Shown: one piece after another, positions 34,513-42,775 of the stretch
How positions within the stretch are numbered: the stretch's first letter is position 1
Layout: each line of letters begins with the position of its first letter
DNA from: Rhizobium sp. P40RR-XXII
GTDB taxonomy: Bacteria; Pseudomonadota; Alphaproteobacteria; Rhizobiales; Rhizobiaceae
DNA: 64,000 bases
Direction of reading: 5' to 3'
Assembly (NCBI RefSeq): GCF_012641405.1
Contig: NZ_JABAII010000015.1
Span: 1 to 64,000 of the forward strand
Notes under the pieces: model-generated
Seen by the model: the letters and a program-made list of their open reading frames with translations, nothing else
The model's database searches: none
Told to the model about the DNA's origin: nothing
Translations under genes and position numbers: made by a program

Positions 34513-35319
34513 ATGGATCTTGTTGACGGGGCGGCCCGAGCGGCCGGGGAGAAGTTTGCAGGCAGGCAAAGGCGTCGTGCCGCGCGGTCGGGCGCCATGG
34601 GGCGGAGAATGGGGATAGCCACAGGTCTTGGCGTATTGGCGCTGAGCGCGGTGTTCTTCCTCGGCTCCAGCGCCACTGCGCTACGTGCCGCCGATTGCGG
34701 CAATGTCGCGGCACCCGGTCTCGACTGGAGCGGCTGCAGCAAGACCAACATCATGCTGCCGAGCAGCGATCTGCAGGGCGCCAATCTCGCCGGCGCCCAT
34801 TTCGACAGCACCGATTTGAGCGACGCCAACTTGACCTCCGCCAACTTCGAGAAAGCGACGCTGGTGCGCGCCTGGCTGAAGAACGCCAAGGCCGACGGCG
34901 CGAATTTTGCCAAGATCGAAGCCTATCGCTCCGATTTCACCAAAGCCTCCGCCAATGGCGCTTCCTTTGCCAATGCCGAATTGCAGCGGGCCGAATTTGC
35001 CGGCGCGCAGCTCAACAATGCCGATTTTCAGAAGGCGGAGCTTGGGCGAGCCGATTTCGATAAAGCCCTGCTGTCGGGTGCGAATTTCTCCTTCGCCAAT
35101 CTATCCCGGGCAACGCTGAACGGCGCGGTGATGGACGGGGCAACCTCCTTCAGCGGAGCCTTCATGTATCTCACCCGCATCGAAGGCCTCGATCTGTCGA
35201 AGGCAAGCGGCCTCCAGCAGGCGCAGATCAATCTGGCTTGCGGGGACAATACGACCATATTGCCGTCCTGGCTGAAGGCGCCGTCCAACTGGCCTTGCCC
35301 GCCGGATGAAAAGGACTGA
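34513..35319 (+). CDS. membrane-anchored pentapeptide-repeat protein
   Basis: 268 residues if ATG 34513 (GGAG seven bases before its ATG) is used; ATG 34597 or 34609 would make the hydrophobic segment an N-terminal signal. One membrane helix (IATGLGVLALSAVFFLGSS) is followed by a pentapeptide-repeat domain with about 25 A(N/D)(L/F)xx units such as GANLAGAHF, DANLTSANF, GANFSFANL. Such repeats form a right-handed square helix. The helix orientation suggests a periplasmic repeat domain, unlike DNA-mimic Qnr proteins. GC-rich codons mark the return to core chromosome. Confidence 0.88.
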   Translation: MDLVDGAARAAGEKFAGRQRRRAARSGAMGRRMGIATGLGVLALSAVFFLGSSATALRAADCGNVAAPGLDWSGCSKTNIMLPSSDLQGANLAGAHFDSTDLSDANLTSANFEKATLVRAWLKNAKADGANFAKIEAYRSDFTKASANGASFANAELQRAEFAGAQLNNADFQKAELGRADFDKALLSGANFSFANLSRATLNGAVMDGATSFSGAFMYLTRIEGLDLSKASGLQQAQINLACGDNTTILPSWLKAPSNWPCPPDEKD

Positions 35320-35355
35320 CATCTCTCCAACCGGCATCTTCGAAAGGCCAAGCCC

Positions 35356-35853
35356 ATGTTCGTGGAAAAAGCGATCCGAAACGACAGCAAGCCCGAATTC
35401 TATCGCGAGCTTGCCGATCAGCTGAGGGGCTTGCTTGATGGCGAGCAGGATTCGATCGCCAATGCCGCGAACACCTCCGCGCTGATCTTCCAGATGCTGC
35501 CTGACCTCAACTGGGCGGGATTTTATTTCCTGCGGCAGCCAAACGAACTTGTGCTCGGGCCATTCCAGGGCAAGCCGGCTTGCGTGCGCATCGCCGTCGG
35601 CCGCGGCGTCTGCGGGACGGCGGTCGAGAAGGCCCAGTCGGTTCTCGTCGAGGATGTACACGCCTTTCCCGGACACATCGCCTGCGATGCGGCTTCGCGA
35701 TCGGAGCTGGTCGTGCCGCTCTTCCGCGATGGAAAGGTTTTCGGCGTCATCGATCTCGACAGCCCGCTTCCAAGCCGTTTCGACGGCGATGACCAGGCCG
35801 GCATCGAGGCGCTTGCCGCGATTTATGCCGCCTCATGCAAGGCGGATGGTTGA
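35356..35853 (+). CDS. free methionine-(R)-sulfoxide reductase (GAF)
   Basis: 165 residues of one GAF domain. It reduces free methionine-R-sulfoxide using thioredoxin-type donors. The three conserved cysteines of fRMsr are C76, C86 and C110 (KPACVRIAVGRGVCGTA; GHIACDAASRSE), with the family ending VFGVIDLDSPLPSRFD. It precedes msrB and msrA by 177 bases, so three methionine-sulfoxide repair activities (free R, protein-bound R, S forms) are encoded side by side. Confidence 0.92.
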   Translation: MFVEKAIRNDSKPEFYRELADQLRGLLDGEQDSIANAANTSALIFQMLPDLNWAGFYFLRQPNELVLGPFQGKPACVRIAVGRGVCGTAVEKAQSVLVEDVHAFPGHIACDAASRSELVVPLFRDGKVFGVIDLDSPLPSRFDGDDQAGIEALAAIYAASCKADG

Positions 35854-36030
35854 AGAGGAAGGGGCGGGGCGTCACGCAGTCGTGATCGATATGGCAAACC
35901 GGTCTCGTGATGCCTATATTGGCCCTGCAAACACTCCCTTAGCGCTGATCGAGCTTCATTCGGCCCTCTCGCGTCCTCACAAGGACCCGGCCCAGCTCGG
36001 AATGCGTGCCGAGGGGCATGGAGAACAACA

Positions 36031-36480
36031 ATGGGCAAATACAGCAAGACGGCAGAGGCCATAGCCAAGCTTACCCCCGAACAATATCGCGTGACGCAGC
36101 AAAGCGGCACGGAACGTCCCGGCTCCGGCGAACATCTCTACAACAAGCAGTCGGGCATCTATGTCGATATCGTTTCCGGCGAGCCGCTTTTTGCCTCTGC
36201 GGATAAGTTCGATTCCGGCTGCGGCTGGCCGAGCTTCACCAAGCCGATCGAACCCGCCAATGTCAGCGAACTCACAGACATGTCGCATGGCATGATCCGC
36301 GTCGAAGTGCGCTCGGCAAACGGCGACAGCCATCTGGGCCATGTTTTCCCGGACGGGCCGATTGATCGTGGCGGCCTGCGCTACTGCATCAATTCGGCTT
36401 CCCTCCGCTTCGTTCCGCGTGACCGGATGGAAGCCGAGGGCTATGGTGCCTATATCGATCAAGTGGAGGATGTAAGATGA
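36031..36480 (+). CDS. msrB: peptide-methionine (R)-S-oxide reductase
   Basis: 149 residues. Catalytic Cys119 in RYCINSASLRFVP, resolving Cys64 in DSGCGWPSF, and HLGHVFPDGP between. The two CxxC zinc-binding pairs of many MsrB enzymes are absent, so this is the zinc-free form. GGAG precedes the ATG by seven bases. Its TGA overlaps the msrA ATG by four bases. Confidence 0.97.
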   Translation: MGKYSKTAEAIAKLTPEQYRVTQQSGTERPGSGEHLYNKQSGIYVDIVSGEPLFASADKFDSGCGWPSFTKPIEPANVSELTDMSHGMIRVEVRSANGDSHLGHVFPDGPIDRGGLRYCINSASLRFVPRDRMEAEGYGAYIDQVEDVR

Positions 36481-37004
36481 CAACGGAACGTGCAGTTCTC
36501 GCCGGCGGTTGCTTCTGGGGCATGCAGGATCTCATCCGCCGCTATGACGGCGTCATCTCGACGCGTGTCGGCTATAGCGGCGGCGATGTCAGCAACGCCA
36601 CCTATCGCAACCACGGCACCCATGCCGAGGCGATCGAGATCATTTTCGATCCGCGGAAGATCAGCTATCGCGATCTGCTGGAATTCTTCTTCCAGATCCA
36701 CGATCCGAGCACACGCAACCGCCAGGGCAACGATGTCGGCCTGAGCTACCGCTCGGCGATCTTCTACACCAGCGAAGAGCAGAAGCAGGTCGCGCTCGAT
36801 ACGATCGCCGATGTCGACGCTTCCGGCCTGTGGCCTGGCAAGGTCGTCACCGAAGTCGCACCGGTCGGCGATTTCTGGGAAGCCGAGCCGGAGCATCAGG
36901 ATTATCTGGAGCGCTATCCGAACGGCTATACGTGCCACTTCGTCCGGCCTGGCTGGAAGCTGCCGCGCCGGCAAGCCGACGCGGCGCAGCGCGCGGCTTC
37001 CTGA
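36477..37004 (+). CDS. msrA: peptide-methionine (S)-S-oxide reductase
   Basis: 175 residues. Catalytic Cys12 in GGCFWGMQ, GYSGG motif, YRNHGTHAEAIEI substrate loop, and a resolving cysteine at about 152 in NGYTCHFVRPGW. It repairs S-epimers of protein methionine sulfoxide. Coupled to msrB upstream and, by a one-base stop/start overlap (TGATG), to the DUF6314 gene downstream. Confidence 0.97.
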   Translation: MTTERAVLAGGCFWGMQDLIRRYDGVISTRVGYSGGDVSNATYRNHGTHAEAIEIIFDPRKISYRDLLEFFFQIHDPSTRNRQGNDVGLSYRSAIFYTSEEQKQVALDTIADVDASGLWPGKVVTEVAPVGDFWEAEPEHQDYLERYPNGYTCHFVRPGWKLPRRQADAAQRAAS

Positions 37005-37417
37005 TGGAAGGATCGGCTGGCATTAGCCGGCTGAGCCCCTTCCTCGGCACATGGGAGGTGAAGCGGCGGATCATCGATCGCTTCAACCGCTCCCTGATAA
37101 CCTTCGAGGGACAGGCGTTCGTCACGCCTGTCCAGTTCGAGGAGCATGGCGATATGCGAAGCGAGCAAGCGACGCTGAGAAGCAGCCGAACCTATCGGCT
37201 CGATGACGTGGATGACGATCTCGTCGTGCGTTTTCCCAATCTGTCGGAATTCATCCGCATCGGTGAGGGCGCGTCGCAACGCGTCACCCACCATTGCGGC
37301 CCCGATCTTTATCGAGGCCGTCTCTTCTTTCGGACATCCGATGCCTGGGCAGAAATGTGGCATGTGCACGGACCCAGAAAAAGCTATCTGAGCCTCGCGC
37401 ACTACCGACGTATTTGA
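37004..37417 (+). CDS. DUF6314 protein
   Basis: 137 residues. LGTWEVKRRI opens a lipocalin-like barrel; THHCGPDLYRGRLFF and MWHVHGPRKSYLSLAHYRR are the conserved DUF6314 blocks. Function unknown; a small-molecule-binding beta barrel is likely. The start overlaps the msrA stop by one base, so it is made with the Msr enzymes, and a role in the same oxidative stress response can be proposed. Confidence 0.85.
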   Translation: MEGSAGISRLSPFLGTWEVKRRIIDRFNRSLITFEGQAFVTPVQFEEHGDMRSEQATLRSSRTYRLDDVDDDLVVRFPNLSEFIRIGEGASQRVTHHCGPDLYRGRLFFRTSDAWAEMWHVHGPRKSYLSLAHYRRI

Positions 37418-37448
37418 CCCGAAGCGGTCTCCCGAATGGGAGGCAGCG

Positions 37449-38531
37449 TTAACGCGCCCGGCGCCGTGCCTGAACGGACTTTGCCAGATCCTCCAGCGTG
37501 CGGACCGAGGTCGGCCAGTCGATGCAGCCGTCGGTGATGCTCTGGCCATAGACCAGCGGCTTGCCCGGCACGAGGTCCTGGCGGCCGGCGACGAGATTGC
37601 TCTCCATCATCATGCCTTTGATCCGCCGGTCGCCCGCCGCGACCTGTTCCGCGACGGAAGTCACGACGAGCGGCTGGTTTTCCGGATTCTTGCTGCTGTT
37701 GGCGTGGCTTGCGTCGATGATGATCCGTGGATCGAGCCCGGCCTTGAGGGACTGTTCCGCAGTCGACTGGACGCTAGCGGCATCGTAGTTGGGCTCTCTG
37801 CCGCCGCGCAGGATGATGTGGCAATCCTCGTTGCCGCGCGTCGAAGCGATCGCTGCGAGACCTTCCTTGGTCACGGCCGGGAAGTGATGCGGCTGCGACG
37901 CCGCGACGATCGCGTCGAGCGCGATGCGCACGTCGCCATTCGTGCCGTTCTTGAAGCCGACGGGGCAGGAGAGGCCAGACGCCAGCTGCCGGTGCACCTG
38001 GCTTTCGGTCGTCCTTGCACCGATCGCACCCCAGCTCACCAGGTCCGAAATATATTGCGGCGTGATGGTATCGAGATATTCGCAGCCTGCCGGCAGGCCG
38101 ATCTCGTTGACGTCGAACAGCAATTTGCGCGCGATACGCAGGCCTTCCTCGATGCGGTAACTGCCGTCGAGTTGCGGATCGTTGATCAGGCCCTTCCATC
38201 CCACGGTGGTGCGCGGCTTTTCGAAATAGACCCGCATGATGATTTCGAGATCGTCGGCGAAGCGGTCCCGCTGTTCCTTGAGCAGTGCCGCATATTCGTG
38301 AGCTGCTGCCGGATCGTGGATGGAGCAGGGGCCGATGACGACGATCAATCGGTCGTCCTCGTCGCGAAGGATATTGTGGACGGCATTGCGCGCCTGCGTG
38401 ACGGTGGCCGTCGCTGCCTCGTCGCGGGGGATCTCGTCTATGATCCGAGACGGCGGCGTCAGCGCCGTGATCTCGACAATGCGCAAGTCATCAGTGGAAT
38501 TCAACACGGTATCGGTTCCTTTAAGGGTCAT
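37449..38531 (-). CDS. aroG: DAHP synthase, class I (AroF/G/H type)
   Basis: 360 residues from ATG 38531. It condenses PEP and erythrose-4-phosphate, the first step of aromatic amino acid synthesis. Signature blocks are VIGPCSIHDP (metal/PEP site), RVYFEKPRTTVGWKGLINDP, GCEYLDTITPQYISDLVSWGAIGARTTESQVHR, and DASHANSSKNPENQ. These match the E. coli-type class I enzymes that are inhibited by an aromatic amino acid. The symbol aroG follows family resemblance; aroF would be equally possible. It is preceded by a leader peptide and terminator that look like a Phe/Tyr attenuator. Confidence 0.95.
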   Translation of the reverse strand: MTLKGTDTVLNSTDDLRIVEITALTPPSRIIDEIPRDEAATATVTQARNAVHNILRDEDDRLIVVIGPCSIHDPAAAHEYAALLKEQRDRFADDLEIIMRVYFEKPRTTVGWKGLINDPQLDGSYRIEEGLRIARKLLFDVNEIGLPAGCEYLDTITPQYISDLVSWGAIGARTTESQVHRQLASGLSCPVGFKNGTNGDVRIALDAIVAASQPHHFPAVTKEGLAAIASTRGNEDCHIILRGGREPNYDAASVQSTAEQSLKAGLDPRIIIDASHANSSKNPENQPLVVTSVAEQVAAGDRRIKGMMMESNLVAGRQDLVPGKPLVYGQSITDGCIDWPTSVRTLEDLAKSVQARRRAR

Positions 38532-38542
38532 ACCGTGGCGAC

Positions 38543-38571
38543 AAAAAAAGCCGCCAGGTAGACTAGCGGCT
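38543..38571 (-). terminator. attenuator terminator before DAHP synthase
   Basis: On the minus strand, AGCCGC (38571-38566), an 11-base loop and GCGGCT (38554-38549) are followed by a run of U (38548-38543), ending only 12 bases before the DAHP synthase start. A terminator directly ahead of its own gene implies transcription attenuation. The 5' arm can instead pair with AGCGG of the upstream hairpin. Confidence 0.85.
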
Positions 38572-38602
38572 GTTCGGGTCTTTGCTGTCGTGTCTTTTCT
38601 AA

Positions 38603-38677
38603 CTACGCACAGGCCCGCCTCCGCTGAGAGCAGCGGTACGAATAAAATCGCGAGGCATATGCGTGAGCGAACGACAT
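38603..38677 (-). CDS. Phe/Tyr-rich leader peptide of DAHP synthase gene
   Basis: A 24-residue open frame beginning ATG at 38677 and ending TAG, with Phe3, Tyr7, Phe11, Tyr12 and Tyr14. The cluster RFYSYR lies just before the first hairpin arm. A ribosome stalled there for lack of charged Phe or Tyr tRNA would free the second arm to pair with the terminator. A modest GAGA precedes the start. The peptide itself probably has no other role. Confidence 0.75.
   Translation of the reverse strand: MSFAHAYASRFYSYRCSQRRRACA
38621..38636 (-). promoter_or_regulatory. pause / 1:2 hairpin of the attenuator
   Basis: CCGCTG-CTCT-CAGCGG (read on the minus strand) inside the 3' part of the leader frame, beginning right after the last Tyr codon. 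The second arm contains AGCGG, complementary to CCGCT of the terminator 5' arm, so 1:2, 2:3 and 3:4 pairings are all possible, as in a classical attenuator. Confidence 0.75.
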
Positions 38678-38877
38678 GCGTTGTCTCTACGACAAAAAAT
38701 ACCGGATGTCGATGCGTTGATGACAAGGAAATTCAGGCAATTGGCGGCAGCGCGGTTACTCGCTCGACAATCGATGCGCCTGCGCGCCGGCTGACTTTGC
38801 GGCCAGCATAACCGCGCAATTTCGGCGGCCGAAGTACGCCATGGCACCCGCAAAATGATTCGACCCCTTCTCGGGAA

Positions 38878-38911
38878 GACCGGCCCGACTTCGCTGGAAG
38901 TCGGGCCGGTC
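38878..38911 (-). terminator. porin gene terminator
   Basis: A perfect 15-bp stem (38878-38892 with 38897-38911) and 4-base loop GCTG, 48 bases beyond the porin stop. It insulates the porin transcript from the aro leader region. Confidence 0.88.
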
Positions 38912-38958
38912 CCCATCCGATCAGGGGTCAAGTCAGATCAGATCTCAGTAAAGAGGTC

Positions 38959-40020
38959 TTAGAAGCTACGCTGGAAGCGGAGGATACCGGCCCACTGGTC
39001 CTGATTGATGGAGTCCCAGTTGGTGTAGGATACTTCCGGCTGAACCAGGAGGTTCTTGACCGGGTTCCAGCGGACGTTTGCAGTCGCTGCGAAGATCTTG
39101 GAGTCGGTGTAGGCAACCTGAGCGTTAGCCTGCAGCTTCTCGTTGATCGGAACGGTGAAGCCGCCCCAGACAGCCCAGTCGCCCCAGCCGATACCCTTGG
39201 CAGCGCCGGCGCCGTTGGCGTTCGCATACTTGTTCAGCTTGTCGCCATCGGTGTTCCAGCCACCCATCAAGAAGGCCTTGAAGACGCCGAAGTCGGCATC
39301 GACGCGAGCCTTGACAGCGCCTTCTTCGACGATGGAGTCATAACCGCCGACGATCTTGAAGCCGAAGTTGCCAGCCTTGTAGCCAACACCTGCGACAGCG
39401 TCCGGAGCATAGTGGTTGGAGCTGTCTTCGCCGTTGACGCCCGTAGCGCCCGAACCGGAGTTGCTGTCTTCAACCGAGACCACAGCCGTGAAGCCGTTGC
39501 CGGCATCATAGTTGTAGGTCAACTGGTTGAGTTCGTACGGACCGTCATTGACCACGTCGTCGTTGATGACGTTGCCGGCGTAACCGATGTACGAGTTGTA
39601 CTGCGAGTCAGCCTTACCGACGAGGAAGCCACCGAGGCTGATGTTGGCGAACAGCAGCTTCGTGGTGGTCGAGCCGCCATCCTGCCAGTCGAAGCGGTAG
39701 ACCGTGTTGGTCTTCAGCGGGCCGTATTCGGTGTCGGTCGCGGTGTCGACGCTCAGCTGAGCGCGTGTGTGCCAAACCGTGCCATTCTTGCTGGTCGGGT
39801 TGTAGGCATCGTACCACTTACCTTCGGTACGGACCATGCCGCCGATCTTGAGGCAGGTTTCCGTGCCCGGGATGAAGAAGTAGCCAGCGCCATATGCGTC
39901 GCAGATGCGGACGTATTCCAGCGGTTCCGGCTCGGCAGCAACGATAGCGTCGGCTGCATGAGCGCCGGAAACTACTGCCAGGGCAGCAGCGGAGCCGAGA
40001 AGAAGGCTCTTGATGTTCAT
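38959..40020 (-). CDS. ropA: outer-membrane porin, RopA/Porin_2 family
   Basis: 353 residues from ATG 40020, with GGAG upstream. Signal peptide of about 22 residues ends AHA. The mature protein has the Porin_2 hallmark of two cysteines in YVRICDAYGAGYFFIPGTETCLKIGG, alternating beta strands throughout, and a C-terminal Phe (FQRSF) as required for outer-membrane assembly. It forms the major general diffusion channel. Rhizobiales often carry several paralogues; only one is in this window, and the symbol follows rhizobial usage. Confidence 0.93.
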   Translation of the reverse strand: MNIKSLLLGSAAALAVVSGAHAADAIVAAEPEPLEYVRICDAYGAGYFFIPGTETCLKIGGMVRTEGKWYDAYNPTSKNGTVWHTRAQLSVDTATDTEYGPLKTNTVYRFDWQDGGSTTTKLLFANISLGGFLVGKADSQYNSYIGYAGNVINDDVVNDGPYELNQLTYNYDAGNGFTAVVSVEDSNSGSGATGVNGEDSSNHYAPDAVAGVGYKAGNFGFKIVGGYDSIVEEGAVKARVDADFGVFKAFLMGGWNTDGDKLNKYANANGAGAAKGIGWGDWAVWGGFTVPINEKLQANAQVAYTDSKIFAATANVRWNPVKNLLVQPEVSYTNWDSINQDQWAGILRFQRSF

Positions 40021-40446
40021 AAAAACTCCAATCCAATATAGATTGGGCATAGGCTATCGCGCCGAAAAATCGACGTGCCTTGCCCTATCCCTGTTTAAAA
40101 ACCCCGACTCGGGAGAAACGGGCCCCACCCGCTTCTGCTCCCTATTAGAGACGAACACCGAGAAAGTTATGTGATATATTTTTTTCAGAACGTCTTTTCC
40201 GTGATTTAAAAATTTCAGTTGCAGGAAAGTCACATTTGCAAATACAGATAGTAAGTCACGCATAATATTGGCTGCATAATAGTCATTCAGAGGTAGGAAA
40301 TAACCGTCATCTCGATTTCAATCTTCTTGCAGATACTGTGAGATGAGGTCAGGCGGCCGCGGCTGGCGGCCATTTTGCGTTTCGGCCGCAACGGTCATAC
40401 TCGACCGGCGGCAGAAAGCGCTCCGTCAAAAGAACTGCTGGTTGTT
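40021..40446. other. intergenic region upstream of porin gene
   Basis: 426 bases, unusually AT-rich for this chromosome at 40140-40350. It should contain the porin promoter and possibly a regulated 5' leader. Open frames here are short, lack ribosome sites and do not resemble proteins. No small RNA motif could be recognised by eye. Confidence 0.4.
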
Positions 40447-40812
40447 TCAGTAGGATGCAGGCCGCTTCGAGGCGGAAGCGATCAGCTTGCTGAGGGCGGA
40501 GCCGATCATGATGCCCCAGAGCCCGCTGGTCATCCCGATGATGATATCGAACGTCGAGCCATAGTTGCCGTTCGCCACGAAATGCGACACGGAAAGCGCA
40601 AGCACGCTGCCGATCATCAGAAGGCAGGTGAAGGAGGGGGATTGCGGGTAGGCGAGGCGGGCAAGCATGCCCGCTATGCAGAGAGCGCCGGCACGAAAGA
40701 TATCGAACGGATTGCCTAATGTGGCTTGCCAATTGAAATGCGCAAGCGTTACGCCGATGAGCGCCGCTAGGTAGGTCCAGGCAATAGTTTTCAAAAACCG
40801 GTCTGATATCAT
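40447..40812 (-). CDS. small hypothetical membrane protein
   Basis: 121 residues from ATG 40812. Four hydrophobic segments (about 8-24, 35-50, 57-78, 85-110) predict an inner-membrane protein, with a basic C-terminus (SKLIASASKRPASY). No family recognised. The ribosome site is weak. It stands alone between the porin gene and the DHA2 pump. Confidence 0.65.
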   Translation of the reverse strand: MISDRFLKTIAWTYLAALIGVTLAHFNWQATLGNPFDIFRAGALCIAGMLARLAYPQSPSFTCLLMIGSVLALSVSHFVANGNYGSTFDIIIGMTSGLWGIMIGSALSKLIASASKRPASY

Positions 40813-41034
40813 GGGGATATCATATAGCAGCAGCGCATATGAACGCCAGTCTCGCACCGTTCCGTGGATTGTCCAAGCGCCGATTCGCCGCGCACGTTTT
40901 ATGTGGCGGCGAAACATTCTGTTGCGCCGCGCCAAGGTTTTTGGCCCTTATCGGCCTTTGATTTGCCGTCTTGCTATGCCGCGATCGCTGGCAGGACCGC
41001 CGGGATCGAGGCCCTGGCCGGCCGCTGACGTTGC

Positions 41035-42597
41035 CTAAGCTTTCGATGTGCGAAGCGTCTCTTCGTCCTCCTGCAATTGATCCGCGTCTTCAACGGTGAC
41101 GGTCGATGGCGCCCGGCCGAGGAAGGAAAAGACGACGATTGCGGTGACGACGGTGATGGCCGTCAGGAACCACAGCAGCGTGTTGAAGGCATGGCCATAG
41201 TCCTGAATGAGGGCTTCATACCCGATCGCCGGCACATTCGAGGCCGCCGCGGCCAGATTGCCGGTGACGAGCTGTTGCGCCGTGGTCGAAGCACGCTCTG
41301 CCGCCGATATCCCGAGCTTCGACTGGATAAGGGCGGAGAGAACGGCACTGACGACCGCAAGCGCAACGCCTTCGCCGGCGACGCGGGTGGTGCTGAAGAT
41401 GCCGGTCGCCATGCCGGCGCGCTCCTTGGGAACGACGCTGACGGCAAGCCCATCCATAAGGCCCCAGGGCAGGCTGATGCCGACGCCGATCGTCAGCAGT
41501 GGACCGATGAGCGCGGAAGGAGCCGAACCCGCCGTGACATGGCTGAGCCAGAACAGGCCCGCAGCGGAGATGACAAGGCCGGCGCCGCAGATCGTTGCGG
41601 GACTGAACCAGCGGGTCAGTAGGCCGGCGACGATCGGCAGGATGAGCAGCGGGGCCGACAGCGCAATCATCATCCGCCCGGCGGCGATCTCGCTCATGCC
41701 CTCGATACCGACGAAGCGAATCGGCAAAAGGATCAGCAGCACGACGAAGGCATAAGCGGGTGCCGCCGCCAGCAGTTGTACGCCGACGAAGCGCGGATAG
41801 CGAAACAGGCTGAGATCCAGCATGGGCCGCTTCACGATGCGCTCGATGATGCCGAAGGCAAGGAAGAACGATGCGGCGCCGACCAGCAAGGCGACGACGA
41901 GCGGATCGCTCCAGCCGGTTTCCGGCGCGCGCAAGACGCCGTAGGTGAACAGCGTCAGGGCAAGGGTGAAGCTCAATGCACCGGGCCAATCCAGCCCCGC
42001 CGCATCTGGATCTTTTGACTCGCGCAGGAAATAGGCGCCGAGGCCGAGGGCGAGCAGCGCCAATGCAACCACAAGAACGAAGATCGACGGCCAGCCGAAG
42101 GCATCGATCATCAGGCCGGAGGCGATCGGCCCGAAGGCGAGCCCGACGCCGAAGCTGGAGCCGACGATGCTGAAGGCTCGCATGCGCGCTGCGCCGTCGA
42201 ATTCCTGCGCGAGCGAGGCCATGCCGCCGGAAAAGGCGGCGGCCGCCCCAAGGCCCTGCAACGCCCGCAATATATCGAACCAGACGATATCGCCGGCCAA
42301 TGCCAGTCCGGCCGAGAACAGTGCGAAGCATCCGACGCCGGAAAGAAAGATGAGGCGTCGCCCGAAGCTGTCCGCCAGCGCGCCTGATGCCATCAGGCAG
42401 CTGCCGAAGGTCAGCATGAAGGCGTTGGTGACCCAGTTGAGGGCGAGCGGGCTGCCGCCGAGTGTCCGGCTGATGGCCGGCAAGGCCACCGCCGGGCCGG
42501 TGAATGTGAGCGGCATTGCCGCCGCGGCGCAGCAGACGGCGACGAGAACGAAGAATTTCTCGGTCGCGCTTGCGGCCTTTGTCTGAGGTGAGGTCAT
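41035..42597 (-). CDS. MFS drug efflux pump, DHA2 (EmrB/QacA) family
   Basis: 520 residues from ATG 42597, with about 14 membrane segments. Motif A is GALADSFGRRLIF and the DHA2-type motif C is FGVGLAFGPIASGLMID; motif B is DILRALQGLGAAAAFSGG. The C-terminus is a short acidic tail. It likely exports hydrophobic compounds with proton antiport. The divergent LysR gene 178 bases away is its probable regulator. Confidence 0.94.
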   Translation of the reverse strand: MTSPQTKAASATEKFFVLVAVCCAAAAMPLTFTGPAVALPAISRTLGGSPLALNWVTNAFMLTFGSCLMASGALADSFGRRLIFLSGVGCFALFSAGLALAGDIVWFDILRALQGLGAAAAFSGGMASLAQEFDGAARMRAFSIVGSSFGVGLAFGPIASGLMIDAFGWPSIFVLVVALALLALGLGAYFLRESKDPDAAGLDWPGALSFTLALTLFTYGVLRAPETGWSDPLVVALLVGAASFFLAFGIIERIVKRPMLDLSLFRYPRFVGVQLLAAAPAYAFVVLLILLPIRFVGIEGMSEIAAGRMMIALSAPLLILPIVAGLLTRWFSPATICGAGLVISAAGLFWLSHVTAGSAPSALIGPLLTIGVGISLPWGLMDGLAVSVVPKERAGMATGIFSTTRVAGEGVALAVVSAVLSALIQSKLGISAAERASTTAQQLVTGNLAAAASNVPAIGYEALIQDYGHAFNTLLWFLTAITVVTAIVVFSFLGRAPSTVTVEDADQLQEDEETLRTSKA

Positions 42598-42724
42598 CGG
42601 ATTACCGTTGGGTTTGAGCAAGGAAAGACCGCGGGCAATGCTGGGAGATGCTGCCGAAAAGGCGGCGGCCCACGGGCTTGAAATGACCTGGACAGGATAG
42701 TTTTGCTGCAATTGGATGATAATG

Positions 42725-42734
42725 GCGCTAGCGC
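42725..42734. promoter_or_regulatory. palindrome between LysR gene and efflux pump
   Basis: GCGCTAGCGC, perfectly self-complementary, flanked by ATG and CAT to make a wider imperfect dyad, 42 bases before the LysR start. A candidate LysR-type or other repressor site in the divergent promoter region. Confidence 0.4.
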
Positions 42735-42775
42735 TCCATATATACCGGAATAAAACTCTCGAATGGAGATCGCCT

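Noticed and set aside
40054..40263. Short minus-strand frame upstream of the porin gene
   Set aside because: No ribosome site, no recognisable protein features, lies in the porin promoter region.
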